From Parachlorella kessleri (taxonomy: Eukaryota > Chlorophyta > Trebouxiophyceae > Chlorellales > Chlorellaceae), in NCBI GenBank assembly GCA_001598975.1, contig BBXU01002814.1, positions 1-61,072 of the forward strand: a stretch of DNA of 61,072 nt, given 5' to 3'. The position numbers and the translations under genes were made by a program. This document shows positions 44,295 to 57,500 of this stretch, in pieces. The notes beneath the pieces are model-generated. The model saw nothing but the letters and a program-made list of their open reading frames with translations, had not been told where the DNA came from and did not search any database. Position 1 is the first letter of the stretch, and each line of letters starts with the position of its first letter.

Positions 44295-47200
44295 TCAGTT
44301 AAGCCTCTTCAGCCTAACCGGGGGGCGAAGGGCGAGGTCAAGCGAAGGTTCCGTCACCAGAGCTGGCATCCTCCCAGGGGAAGCGCTGCTGCTGGCATCC
44401 CTGGGAGTCAGCAAAAGAAGTTGCCTGCAGGTGCCACGCAAGGAAGAGACCCATCACAAAGCATACTTGCCCAAGGCCGCCAGCAAGAGCTTCCGTGACA
44501 GCCCAGTAGCATGCGCCACAAGCTTGGCACCGAGGAACCACGGCGGGACAGCAGGGAGCAACACAAACAACGCCATCACTGCCACCCAGGTTTCACTAGC
44601 CCCAGCCCCACCTGAGGTCCACACAGATGTCCGCAAAGGAGGGCCGCTGGCTGGGCTCCTGGACCCAGCACCGCTGCATGAGGACCACGTAGCCGGCCAG
44701 CCCCTCAAAGGCAGCAATGGCAGCTGGCAGCTGCGCGGCGTCTGGCACTGCCAAGCGCTGCCCGTCAATCAACAACTTGGCGACCTGCAGGAAGCATTTG
44801 GTTAGTTGTGCTGATTCGCACCCACCCAGGCAGGCGAGAAGCACAGCCACATGGGCAGAAAAAGCCACAACAAGGCAAAGTGGCTTTAGCATGCTTGCTT
44901 GTGCGGTGGCAAAAGGACGTACCTGCCACACATTGGGCACCCCTGCCCACGGCAGTTGGAGGGTCAACAGCTCCCACAGAATGACACCAAAGGAGAACAC
45001 GTCCTGTAGGCCAGCAGCGCAGCCTCCTTAGTCAAGCTGCTTGTACAAGCTATCAGCGAGAGCTGTCAAGACTCTCTGCCGCACGGCGAAGGCCCCTGCC
45101 AGGAGAGGAGTTACGCCATGGGCCTGCTCTTTCACACTAGGCAGAGCATCCCCAAGCCGCACGCCAGGCTGCTGTCCTGCACCGGCGCCCTCAGGCTGGT
45201 GGGTCACCTACCGACGCGAAGGTGTGGCGCTCGCCCTGGAGCACCTCGGGGGCCAGCCAGCGCGGGTTGGTGGCCGACAGGCTGCTGCCGCCGGGGCCCT
45301 CCTCCATCAGCTTGCTGAGGTTGAAGTCAGCCACCTGCTTGGGCGCAGCCACAGCAAAGCGCAAAGGCATGTTTGCTGCCAGTTCCTGATAGGGAAGAGG
45401 CGGCACCTACCAGGGCGGAGTGGCCATGCCTTGGTGCCGCCAGAGCCTGTTCAGGGCATTGGGTAGGAGAGAAAGGAAGCGTTCACACTTGAGGGCGGCA
45501 GGTCATAGGACGGTAGAGGAATCGACATTCCAGCAGCTGCAATAGGCACAGAGGCCCTAGAGAAGAGTCCCCGGGTGAGCAAGAGGGGAAGGACCGGTGC
45601 CTGGCACCGCAGTGGCCAAGCTAGCAACAACGCGCACGGAGTGCCCAAGCCGTTTGCCATGTCACCTTGACGTTCCAGCCGGCCACCAGCAGGTTGGGTG
45701 AGCGCAGGTCCCTGTGGATGATGGCCTTGGAGTGCAGGTACGCCATGCCCTTGGCCGCCCCCAGCGCCATGCGCAGCCGCTTGGCCCAGTCCAGGCGCGC
45801 CTCCGCGGAGGGGAAGTCGCGCGCCTCGTTGAGGCAGGAGCGCAGCGAGCCGCGGGGGCAGTACTCGCAGACCAGGCAGGGCGGCATGGTGCACAGGCCC
45901 ATGATCATCAGCACGTTGGGGTGGCGCAGCTGGATCAGGATGCTGGACTCCTGCATGAGCGAAGACGGGAGCCAGCCGCTGCCTCAGCTGGGGCATGGTA
46001 CCCATGCTATGCTTGCTGGGGACCCTACGTGAGGGTGTGCCATCCGTCGCCAGGTTGTGGGCCAGTGCAAGCCGAGCCTCTCTCCAGCATGATTCTCCAT
46101 GAGCATGTGTCCAGCTGGAGTCGGCAAGCGCAGCTGACCCAGTTGCCAGCAAGTGGGCTGACATGCAGCTCTGTTGGCCTGCCCTGCGCCTTGCATACAT
46201 AGGGCAGACTACACCCGGCTCCTGATGGGCCACACTTGTGGGTGACTCGCGGCAGCATGGTCGCGATGCGCCTGATTGAACTAAAAAGCCCTTCCCCACC
46301 CCCGCCCCGCCACCCTGCCCTAACCACCTGCTGCAGGCTGGCCAGGAGGGGGTTGTCCGGGGACAGCGCCCGCTCCGCCGCTTCCGCCGTGTTCTCGCTG
46401 GCGTCGCCCTCACCCAGCAGCAGCTTCACGGCCACCTGGGTCTGGTTCCAGGTAGCCAGGTAGACCTGCAGGGCGGGGCACGGCACCGGCAGACACGGCC
46501 TTGGGTACTCAGGGACACTACAGGGCCGGTCCGGGGTCACGAGGCTCCACACAGGTTGATTCCCTGGCAGACATGAGAAGGGCTCACGCATGCATGCGAC
46601 TACGGTCGCGGCCAGGTGCAAGCTCGCCCCTTGATCAAACCCCCGCAAAGGAAGCCTTGGGCGGGCTGACTTGTGGGAACAGCACCAGGGCCGGGCGCAC
46701 CCCTCTGTGTAGCTGCAGCTACCACCCGAGCATACAAAGGTGCCCCAGGAATACCAAGTTCCACACAGCTGTGGCAGGACAGCCGCCACCGTACCCGTCC
46801 AAAGGAGCCCGAGCCGATGACCCTATGGAACTCGATGCTCTCAAAGGGCACCACCCAGGGCTGCAGGCCAAAGGACGACCCCCTGCTGAGGGAAGGGTCC
46901 CCGCTCGACCCCCCGGCCGCCTGCAGCCCCGCCGACAGGGTGGGCATGAGGGGGCTCCTGGGCGTGGCTGGCTCAGACTGCTGCGGAGACCCCGCCACCC
47001 GGGGGGCTGAGTGGAGCCTGGAGACGGCTGAGGCCAGGAAGGGGTCGCTGGCAATGAGGTTCGGGTCATCCTCCCTGCACACGGGGGCGGGCGGGGCAGG
47101 CAGGCTGGGACGGATCTGGGTCTATGTCGCCACACTGCAGGCGGCACCGGAAGGGCCACGGACAAGAGTCAGCCGAGGCTCGCACTGTGCGGCTTGGTTT

Positions 47201-50106
47201 TGGCCTGATGGGCTTCTCCACTGCGTCATGCTGGTAAGCCCAGCACTTACACTGGTACACGCGGCATGCCCTCCGCCCACTGCACACTTGCGCTGTCAGG
47301 TGGCTGGTCCCTCTGCAGGTCGCCAGTCTCGCCCCTGCAGCAAGCAAGGGAGCCAGAAGCAGAAGACTCCGAGGTTTGTGAACAGCGCTCGCTTTGGGAT
47401 CCACTAAGCAGTTTCGCAAAGCTTTTAAATCAGTGCAACAGCGGCATGGGTGGCTCCCCAGGCCAACAGGCTCATACCAGCGGGCACTGCATGGCCATGT
47501 CGCAGGCAAGTGTACAGGGTGTGGCAAGTCGAAAGCCCATGCTTGATTTTGTCAAAAAGCCAGGAATGTTTTAAGGCTGGCTCCAGTATGTCGTGATGCC
47601 CGGCCCGGCCGGTTCCCCAGGGCAAGCCAGCCACTACCCACCAGGAGCTATTGGTGACCAGCGTGTCCGCCCTGGTGGTGCTCTGGCGGCCCGGGGAGGA
47701 GGGGGGAGGCGAGGGCTGGGTGGAGTCAGCGGAAGACTTGGAGGGGCTGCCCTGCTTGGGGGGGTCGCACCCGATGCCGGCCTTGCCGCCTGCAACACGA
47801 GCAGCAGGTACAGCGCGCCTGTCCTGTACTGCCAACCACTGTGCCACACCGGGAACATGCGTCTAGCACCCATCCGGTGCGGGAGTGGGGGCCACCACTG
47901 CACGGCTCTCAGTCGCCTGGTGAACCCAAACGCCGCGGCAGCGGGCGTGTCCACTTCCACTGGAATGGTGCCTCCCACCCCACCGCCGCCGCCGAGGCGA
48001 CTCAACTCGGGAACCACCTCCCCGCCCCCGGCACCCCTGCTTCCTCCCGCTGCTCCCTTGCTCATGGCCGCACATGCTCCCCTTGCATCCCTGCTCTCAC
48101 CCGCACACGCATGCATGCGAGCGTGCGTGCGTCTGCAGGGATGCTAGCACTCTCTCTCACACGCACGCACGCGTACACACACTATGGCTCATGCTTAGAC
48201 TCATGTAAGCCAGCCAACCCTTTCACCTTCCAGGCCCAGCTCCATGCCTACTGGAGGCGCCGCCCCGTATGCAACCAGGTATCTGCGCCGTCGCCGGCGG
48301 TGCCGCCAGAACAGGAATCCAGGTATTGCTACCAGCACTGCATGCCAGGGGAGGTACACTCTTCAGCTGGCCCGCACCACAGGCGTAGAAGCATTAGAGG
48401 TATTGGGCCTGGTTCAAGCATGCACCCCAGCTATACTTGAAAGCCACGATGCACCATCACGATCCACCTGGGCAGCCCACCTCACCTCAGCAAGTAGCAG
48501 CATGCGACACATGCTCCTCCCATGTTCTTGGACCCATGGCCGCCCAACAGCCATGCTGAGACCGTCTGTCAACCCACCCCAGTACCGTCAGCGTCAGTCA
48601 GGAGGGGCTCACCTAGTGCCCCCAGTGTTCCCGCAACCGCCCCAGCAATCACTGCAGTATTGCTAGAGCTGCCGCCGCCGCTGCTGCCGCTGCCGCTGGT
48701 GTCACCCGTGCCGGGTTCCTGTCCTGGTGGGCTGTCAGCGGGAGCGACGACACCCGCGGAGCCCGTGCTGTTGCAGGGCGGCAGGGACGTGAGAATGCTA
48801 GCACCCTGGTTGGAGCTCATGTCCCATGTGGCGTACACCGGGGTTGCAGGCACCTGCAGCAGGCACACCACGCCCAACGCGGGTGACAGCTATACTTCAG
48901 ATATACCCCATGCGGGGAGCGGTGAGATGGAAGGCGACCATACACATGCAGCACCAAGCACCACACCTGCCTCGCAGTGTCCAGGGGAAGTGGCACCTGT
49001 GCAGAAACTTTTTCGATAGGGAACCTCACAATGCCTCCTAAACCACATGGCTCACTAGCAGACCCAAGGCACGCCACACAATGACGCATGCTACGAACTG
49101 CGGCAGAATGTGATTGCATGGCAAGTGTGACGATGTCGTGGTAAGTGCAGGCGGCACCCGAGCCCCCGCCCTTGGCTGCAAGGTGTGACAGCTGTGGGCT
49201 GCCTTGCTAAGCATACGGCACCGATCCAAGGTCCATGGCACCCGAGAGACCTACCTTGCCACACAGGTCAATGTTGCCCGGGAAAAGGTAAACTCGTGTG
49301 GTGGTATAGTTTTCCCAGGTAGGGAGTGTGCCTGTACGCATGGGCATTTTTCATTGAGCCTCTACTTTTCACGATCCACAACCCCATCTCCCTACCTGCC
49401 ACCCGCCACTGTTCCTGCAAGCGTACCGACAAGGAACAATAATCTCTCCCACTTGCTCAAAGGCCAAGCCCCCTTCACACGCACGCGCCACCCCTCGACC
49501 CCACACATGCGCGACCCGTGCTCACTCACCCGACAGGTTGTTCTTGGCCAGGTCCAACCTCTCCAATGTCATCGGCAGCCTGCCCTCCCAGGCCTGGGGG
49601 ATGGAGCCGTGCAGCGCGTTGACGGTCAGGTCCAGGGTGATCATAGAGTCGGGCAGCTGCCAGTCGGGGGACAGTGTGCCAGACAGGCCGACATTGGACA
49701 GCTGCATAGTGCGCAGGGTCTCCGGCAGCACCCATTCGCCGGGGATGCTGCCCGTCAGCTGGTTGTTGAACAGGTACAGCTCTACTAGGGAGGCGGGCAG
49801 GGGGAGGCCCGCGGGCGGCATGGACCCCTGCAGGCCCCTGTTCCCCAGGAACATGTGGGTCACCTGCCCCGCACGGTTGCACTGGAGTCCACTCCAGCCG
49901 CAGGGGCTGCTGTCTGAGCCGTTCCAGTCTCCCAGGACTGTGGCGCCGTTGCTGAAGGCTGCCTTGAAGGCCAGCAGCTGCTCTTCTCCCGAGGGAAGGG
50001 CGCCTGTTTGGGCGGTGCAAGGCTTGGTGGGGAGCAGCAGGAGCAGTGCTGACAGCAAAAGGAGATGCTGCTGCCCACAGCACCAGCCAGGGCTGCAGTT
50101 TCCCAT
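44295..50106 (-). CDS. LRR receptor-like kinase with RAF/TKL-type kinase domain, copy A
   Basis: Predicted single-pass surface receptor. 12 exons: 50106-49530, 49331-49255, 48853-48613, 48337-48227, 47789-47642, 47074-46795, 46465-46328, 45950-45666, 45334-45212, 45003-44923, 44784-44612, 44424-44295; all GT-AG, 787 residues. Signal peptide (LLLLSALLLLL), LRR cap (GDWNGSDSSPCGWSGLQC), four to five LRRs (LYLFNNQLTGSIP, MQLSNVGLSGTLSP, LDLTVNALHGSIP), a Ser/Gly linker, a membrane span (AVIAGAVAGTLGALVLVAIP) and the stop-transfer run RHRRRRR. The kinase has GSGSFGRV, VAVKLLLGEG, LRHPNVLMIMG, IIHRDLRSPNLL, VADFNLSK, PRWLAPEVL and FSFGVILWELLTLQLPW: all catalytic residues except Gly of DFG, which is Asn. 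The C-terminal exon (RQLLLLTPRD...) is conserved in copy B, confirming the stop. Ligand and partners unknown. Confidence 0.91.
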
Positions 50107-50597
50107 AAGGCGCAAGCCGGCCAAGGCGCCGGTGGGAGGGACTGCAAGGTGTAACTGTAATTTCCTGCAAGGCGACGTTTATGACCATCGTCACTCACCA
50201 TGGTGGGTGATAAATATAAGAGCTGGGCAACACCCACTACACTGGCCACAGACTTAGGCAGGCTACACACCAGGCCAACAGCGCTTCCCAAGCTGCCGCC
50301 AGAGAGGCGAGGGGCGGTCAAGGATGACAACTGTGCTACGGCAGAACCGTGTGCGACACCGAAAATCATGTGCAGTCCCTGCTTGGCTTCAACAGCCCTT
50401 CACTGGCCGGGGTTGCATACAGGACTTCCACCGCACACAAAAATTCACAGCGGATGGGAAACTGCCTGCATGTTCCGCAGGTCCCCGTCAGACGCCCAAC
50501 CTAGTGGCAGGCACTCACCCTCCGATATGCTGCAGGGCAGTCCTCAAGATCCCAACACTTGCAATTCTCAAAGAGCTAATCCTGAAGAAGGTTTGCT

Positions 50598-50616
50598 AAC
50601 GTGTTTGCGCGTGGGG
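50598..50616 (+). promoter_or_regulatory. Conserved 19 bp element, copy A
   Basis: AACGTGTTTGCGCGTGGGG is identical at 58064-58082 although sequence on both sides has drifted. It lies in the shared upstream region of the receptor kinases (and of gene 12 in copy B). A regulatory role is inference. Confidence 0.35.
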
Positions 50617-51331
50617 GAAGGCCGAGCGAAGCACGCCCGTCAGGGCCCCCAGTCCGGCCCTGGCCTTGGACTGCGCGCAACTCGCCAAGGTCAGCAGATG
50701 GCCAAAACCTCCAAGATTCACATTGCAGCTACAAGAAGATGCTGTCTCTGATTTCCACAGCATGACACAGCATGGGCGCCATTGAACATTTTTTTGTGTG
50801 TTTTCAACTCCACCTGCCCCCTCCCAAGGTTGTAGACAATATAGCCAAGTTGCACAGTGATGAATATAAAGAAGCTGAACACCGAACGCAAGTAATAAGC
50901 AGCTGGCTGAGTAGTGCTACTCAGTCAGCAGCCTTCACTCGCGTTTGCCGGACGGGGGATTCTGCAGCTGACAGAGAGCAGCTAGAGCTACACACTCCAG
51001 GTGCCCATTCCAGAATTCTTATTAGCATGGGTGGCAGGTAGTGCAAACAGGGAGTAGAGCTGGGCTGGACTGGACGGGACTGACAGGGCTCTTATATCTA
51101 CTTTGAACTCATTTACTTCAGCATGAAACCACAAGAGTCGCCCTCGTTCAGTCGATTACAGGCTCTGAAATAGCCCATAGCTGACCAGTCAGGGGGCACA
51201 TACTCCACTCTCACACCAATCAAGCAGGGGTTCAGTTAGTAGCTTAGCGTGCAACTGCCTAGCAAGTTGCCCCACAAGTAGATAATAAGGCCCGCTACAA
51301 AGTACCTCAGAAAGTCAGAAGAGTACAGTAC

Positions 51332-51336
51332 TTACA
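51332..51336 (-). terminator. Candidate TGTAA poly(A) signal of receptor kinase B
   Basis: First minus-strand TGTAA after the kinase B stop, about 250 bp away. The closer signal used by copy A is mutated here. Confidence 0.4.
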
Positions 51337-51584
51337 AATGCTGCAAAAATATTGTTCTGGAGCACAGGTATCCCTACCTCAGTGATAACAAGATATAATG
51401 GTAAAGCCAGTATTTGGACACGGCAGCCTGATGAAGCGCCCTGCTACACGAAAGTTCATTGTAAGCAACACAGAACAATGTAGGGGGAGGCACTACAGGC
51501 TCACTCAGCTTATAAATGCGTATGCTGTTGACTTTTGGCAGTGCAAAACAATTCTGCAAAAGGGCAGGTTACGACGGCGCCCCA

Positions 51585-54500
51585 TCAGTCAAGCCTCTTC
51601 AGGCTAAGTGAGGGACGAAGGCCAAGGTCAAGGGAAGGTTCGGTAAGAAGAGGTGGCATACTGCCAGCGGAAACGCTGCTGCTGCCATCCCTTGGAGTTA
51701 GCAGAAGAAGTTGCCTGCAGGTGCCATGGAAGGAAGAGGCCCATCACGTGCCGCCATGGAAGGAAGAGGCCCATCACATATCATACTTGCCCAAACCGCA
51801 ACAAGAGCTTCGGACAGTTCAATGGAGGCCTCCACCAAAAGCTCGGCACAGAGGAACCAGAGAGGGAGAGGCACAGAGGAACCAGAGAGGGGCAGCAACA
51901 CAAACAACGCCGTCCCCAGTTGTCAACACTGCTCTAGGCACCCCCCCCCCGCCCGCCCCACCTGAGGTCCACACAGATGTCCGCAAAGGAGGGGCGCTGG
52001 CTGGGCTCCTGGACCCAGCACCGCTGCATGAGCCCCACGTAGCCACCCAGCCCCTCAAAAGCAGCGATGTGGGCTGGCAGCTGCGCGGCATCTGGAACTG
52101 CCAAGCGCTGCCCATCAATCAACAATTTCGCGACCTGCAGGAGGCTTATGGTTGGTTGCGCACCCACCCAGCCAGGCGAGCAACACAGCCACATGGGCAG
52201 AACGTTTCACAATGATGCAAGGTGGCTCCAGCATGCTTGCTTGTGCGATGGCAACAGGACATACCTGCCACACATTGGGCACCCCTGTCCACGGCAGTTG
52301 GAGGGTCAGCAGCTCCCACAGGATCACTCCAAAGGAGAAGACGTCCTGCAAGCCAGCAGAGGAGCCTACTATAAAGATATTCAAGCTGCCTGTTAAGGCA
52401 TGCAGCTAGAGCTGTTCAGACTCTCTGCCGCACAATGAACCCCCCTGCCAGGGAAGGAGTTACATCGTGGGCCCGCTATGTCACGCTAAGCAAAGCATCG
52501 ACCAGCCCAAGCAGCATGCCAAGCTGCTGTCTCACACTGGCGCCTCTGGGGTACCAGTGCACTTACCGACGCGAAGGTGTGCCGCTCCCCCTGGAGCACC
52601 TCGGGGGCCAGCCAGCGCGGGTTAGTAGCCGAGAGGCTGCTGCCGCCGGAGCCCTCCTCCATCAGCTTGCTGAGGTTGAAGTCCGCCACCTGTTTGGGTG
52701 CAGCCACAGCCACAGCCTTGCTTGGCAGACATGTTGGCTGCCTGTCGGTATGAGCCGGCACCTGCCGCGATGCAATGGCCATACCGTGGTGCCGGCAAAC
52801 CCTGGTCAGGGCACTGGGTAGGAGAACCATAAGGCTCGGTCAGCCCAGCAGCAGGCCACAGCACAATAGCAGGACAGGCGATCCGGCACCTACAAAATCG
52901 CAACCGACGGGCGCACAGGCCCTCAAGATAGTCCACGGGCGAGCAAGAGAGGAAGGACCGGTGCCTGGCACTGCAATGGCCAACCCTCAGGCTATGCAAT
53001 TTGCCGGCACCTTGACGTTCCATCCCGCCACCAGCAGGTTGGGCGAGCGCAGGTCCCTGTGGATGATGGCCTTGGAGTGCAGGTACGCCATGCCCTTGGC
53101 CGCCCCCAGCGCCATGCGCAGCCGCTTGGCCCAGTCCAGGCGCGCCTCGGCGGAGGGGAAGTCGCGCGCCTCGTTGAGGCAGGCGCGCAGCGAGCCGCGG
53201 GGGCAGTACTCGCAGACCAGGCAGGGCGGCATGGTGCACAGGCCCATGATCATCAGCACGTTGGGGTGGCGCAGCTGGATCAGGATGCTGGACTCCTACA
53301 GGGGCACGAACAAGGAAGCCAGCCGCTGCCTCAGCGGGTCGTGATACCCATGCTAGACTCGCCGGGGACCCTACACATGGTGGTGGGGTGATGCGAGGGG
53401 GTGTGCCCTTCTGCCGCCAGGCTGTGGGCTACGTGTGGGCGTGCAAGCCATGAGGACCCTGCCCAGCAAAAATCTCCATCAACATTATGTCCAGCTGGCA
53501 TCAGCCAGCTTGAACCTAAGCGTGGGCTGGATTGCAAGTATGGTGGCTCGCCCTGCGCCCTGCATGCGTGGGGCAGTTTACATCCTGGCCCTGGACTGGC
53601 CTCCCTTGAGGGGGGCTTGCGCCAGCACGGCAGCCTGACGATGCGGCTCTAGACTAAGACTAGCCAAGACTAGTGGGCAAAATTAGGCTTAAAAGCTTCA
53701 CAAGCTCCTCCCCCACCCCCCACCCTGCCACCCTGCCCTACCCACCTGCTGCAGGCTGGCCAGGAGTGGGTTGTCCGGCGACAGCGCCCGCTCCGCCGCC
53801 TCCGCCGAGTTCTGGGTGGTGGCGCCCTCACCCAGCAGCAGCTTAACGGCCACCTGGGTTTGGTTCCAGGTGGCAAGGTACACCTGCAGAGCGGGATATG
53901 ACACAGCCAAGCTGCCCTGAATCCTTGGTGCCGCTGCAGGGCACAGCTTCAGGAGCGAGGGATCCCCAGCTGGGTAATTCTGCCGTGCCAGGCTGGCTGG
54001 GTACATGCGTGAGGATACGGTCGCAGTCAGGCGCCAGTTCGCGCCTAGAAACAAGCCCCGCAAAGAAAGCCGCTGGCCAGGTTAATTTGTGTGAGCAGCG
54101 CCAGGGCCGGGTGCACCCCCGCCTGCAGCTGGAGCTGCAGCTACCACACGCACACACAAGGCCATACAAAAGAGCCCAAGGCACTACAAGCTGCCGAGCA
54201 GCTGTGGCAGGCCAGCTGCCGCACCCGTCCAAAGGAGCCCGAGCCGATCACTCTGTGGAACTTGATGCTGTCAAAGGGCACCACCCAGGGCTGCAGGCCA
54301 AAGGAGGAGTCCCGGCTGAGGGACGCGTCCCCGCTCGACCCTGCTGGCGGCTGCAGCCCAGCCGCCGACAGGGCGGGGGGCAGGAGGGGGCTTGTGGGCG
54401 TGGGGGGCTCCGATTGTTGAGGGGAGGAGGAGGGGGGGAGGGCTGGGTGGAGCTTGGAGACGGCTGAGGCCAGGAAGGGGTCGCTGGCAAGCAGGTTTGG

Positions 54501-57500
54501 GTCGTCCTCCCTGCACACGGGGACGGGCGGGGCAGGCAGGCTAGTGCAATTGTGGGGGTGTGACGTCACTGCTGCCTCTGACACGTGCAGCCAGCGGGGC
54601 CATATGACCGGGGCTGACATGCCAGCTCTAACTGGCGTGTGACTCGACTGCCCAAACGGGCATTCCGTCGGTTAGTGTCATATGGGAACGAGCGCTTACA
54701 CTGGTGGCCGTGGCATGCCCTCCGCCCACTGCACACTTGCGCTGTCAGGCGGCTGGTTCCTTTGGAGGTCGCCGGTCTCGCCCCTGCAGCAAGCAAGCGA
54801 GCCACAACACGACTTCGAAGCTTGTGAACAACACTCGTACTGGAGTCCGCCAAGCAGTTCCGCGGAGGTTTTCAAAGCAACGCATCGGCGGGCATGTTAA
54901 GGCTCAGGAGGCCAGCCGGCGCATACCAGCAAAACACTGCCTGCTGGCTGTGGTGCCAAGGGTCGCAGGTTAGTGCAGAGTGTATGGCAAGCTGAGAGCC
55001 ACTGCTTCATTTTGTCAAAGCCGGATGCAGCCACGTATGCTCTAAGGCTGTCTCCTGCATGCCGCAAGGCCCGACCGGTCCAGGGCAGCGGGGCCACCAC
55101 CCACTCACCAGGAGCTATTGGTGACGAGCGTTTCGGCCCTGGTGATGCTCTGGCGGCCCGGGGAGGAGGGGGGAGGCGAGGGCTGGCTGGAGTCCTCGGG
55201 AGATGGGGGGGGGCTGCCCTGCTTGGGCGGGTCGCAACCGATGCCGGCCTTGCCGCCTGCAAGATGAGCAGTGGGCACAGAGCGCCTGTACTGTGCTGCA
55301 AACCAGTGTTGCACACCATACATGCGCATCTGGCACCCGTCCAGCTCGGGGGTTGGGGGCAACAATCACACATGTCAAGCAGTCGTATGGGACACGCACC
55401 AGAAAAAAAAACCGGCAAACATGTTGCTGCAGTGCTGTCTCCCAGTCCACTGCCGTGGCAGGAGGCAACGCGACCTGACGACTACCTCCGCACCCCCACC
55501 TCCCTCGCGTTCTCCAGTGTCCTCCCTTCTGACTACCTCTTCCCATGCACCCCTGCTCTCACACACACACACGCACACCCCCACCCACCCCACATGTCCC
55601 TCTCTAGCTCATGCCTAGAGATCCACCTGGGCAGGCCGGCCCTCCCTTACCTCCCAGGCCCTGCTCCATGCCTGCTGGAGGCCCCGCCCCAAGTGCCACT
55701 AGGTATCTGCGCCGCCGGCGGCGCTGCCAGTACAGGAATCCTGGTATCGCCACCACCACTGCATCCCACGGGAGGTGCACTCTCAGCAGCCCCGCACGGG
55801 CGTGTCGCCTGTTAGAGGTGTTGGGCCTGGTTTGTGCCTGCAACCCAGAGTTATATGCAACCACCAGGGGCACAAGGGGCACGCACCACCACTATCCACC
55901 CGGGCAGCCCCGCTTCAGCACAACAGGCAGCAGCCTGTGCCAGACCCATGGGCGCTCAACAGCCATGCTGACACCTGCCTACCCACCCCACCACCGTTCC
56001 CCCCACTCAAGACGGGCTTACCTAGTGCCCCCACTGTCCCCGCGACCACCCCAGCAATCACTGCAGTATTGCCAGAGCTCCCGCCGCTGCTGCTGCTGCT
56101 GCTGCTGCTGCTAGCGCCACCCGGGTCGGTTGCCTGGCCTGGCGGGCTGTCAGCGGGGGCAAGGACACCCGAGGAGCCTGGGCCCGGGCAGGGCGGCAGG
56201 GTCTTGACGAGGGTCGAGCCCTGGTTAGAGCTCATGTTCCATGTGGCATACACCGGGGCTGCAGGAACCTGCAGCAGGCACGCCACGCCCGCCTTGGACA
56301 CCTCCTCCTGGGGCAGTCCCCTCCCTCCCCCATGTACAAATGATTGTGGGGTGACAGGCCGGACACATGCAGCACCAAGCGCAGACACCTGCCCCACACG
56401 CGCCCCCACAGAGGAGTGGTAGCTGTGCAGCAACCAAGGCCTTTCACACAAAGTCCTTGAGAACCCTCGTTAAAGCAAATGGCTCACTAGCAGACCCAAG
56501 GCCTGCTACCCAACACACGTTATGAACTGCGACGTTGGCATGTTCCCTGACATGGAATGATCTCGCCAAGTCAAGCCAGCGGCGCCACCCCTGGCCCCCG
56601 CACGCGAGACATGATAGCTCTGAACAGGGGTTGCAGCAGTACCATGTCTGAACCGAAAAACGGTGCACAGCACCCACAGGCCTACCGTGCCACACAGGCC
56701 CGTGTTGCCCGGGAATAGATAGACACGCAAGGTTGTATGGTTCTTCCAGGAAGGGAGTGTACCTGTACGACAGAGGCATTCTTCTGGACACACAGCTTCT
56801 TCTAGCCTCACAACTCACGGCGCATCTCACAGAAGTACCCGCACCAGCCACCCCCCTGCACAATACCGGCGCAAAACATGCTCCCCAACGCGATTGCCCC
56901 CCTCCCCCCTTACCCCTCGATCCATCCTGCAGGCTTGCGGCCCTGCCCTCTCCAACCCACCCATGTGCCGCCGCATGCGAGCCCCATGCGCTCACCCGAC
57001 AGGTTGTTCTTAGCAAGGTCCAGCTTCTCAAAGCCCAGCGGCAGCGTGCCCTCCCAGGCCTGGGGGATGGAGCCGTGCAGCGCATTGAGGGTCAGGTCCA
57101 CCGAGATTATCGGGCTCGGCAGCCGCCAGTCGGGGGACAGCGTGCCAGACAGGCCGACGTTGGACAACTGGATGGTGCGCAGGGTCCCCGGCAGCACCCA
57201 GTCGCCGGGGATGCTGCCCGTCAGCTTGTTGTTGAACAGGTACACCTCTAAGAGGGTGGCTGGCAAGGGAAGGCCAGCGGGTGGCATGGACCCCTGCAGG
57301 CCCCTGTTCCCCAGGAACATGTGGGACACCCGCCCCCCGATGTTGCACTGGAGCCCGCTCCAGCCGCAGGGGCTGGTGTCGGAGCCGTTCCAGTCGCCCA
57401 GGACTGTGGCGCCGTTGCTGAAGGCCGCCTTGAAGGCCAGCAGCTGCTCCTCGTCTGACGGCTGGGAACCTGTTTGGGAGCTGCAAGGCTTGGGGGTGAG

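Larger units (their letters stand above)
43466..50756 (-). repeat. Tandem segmental duplication, copy A
   Basis: About 7.3 kb, matched by 50757-58237. Both start with ACAGCATGACACAGCATGGG, carry the same 12-exon receptor kinase in the same orientation, and end after a shared stretch around GTTTGCGCGTGGGG. Exons align almost without gaps; introns and flanks have diverged with many indels, so the duplication is not recent. Confidence 0.9.
50107..51584. promoter_or_regulatory. 5' flank of receptor kinase A and 3' flank of receptor kinase B, containing the duplication junction
   Basis: 1,478 bp without a recognised gene. 50107-50756 is upstream of kinase A and resembles the region just before gene 12; an AT-rich TTATATTTAT on the minus strand near 50207-50217, about 100 bp from the kinase A ATG, is a possible TATA element. 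The junction of the tandem duplication is at about 50756/50757. 50757-51584 is the diverged copy of the ALG9 promoter plus kinase 3' flank. Confidence 0.55.

Noticed and set aside
49204..50257. Plus-strand frames over the LRR exons (e.g. 49538-50257)
   Set aside because: Antisense shadows of the LRR exon 1; they occur in both copies only because that exon is conserved.
55375..55593. Cys/Val frame from the CA microsatellite
   Set aside because: Pure translation of a dinucleotide repeat inside an intron.
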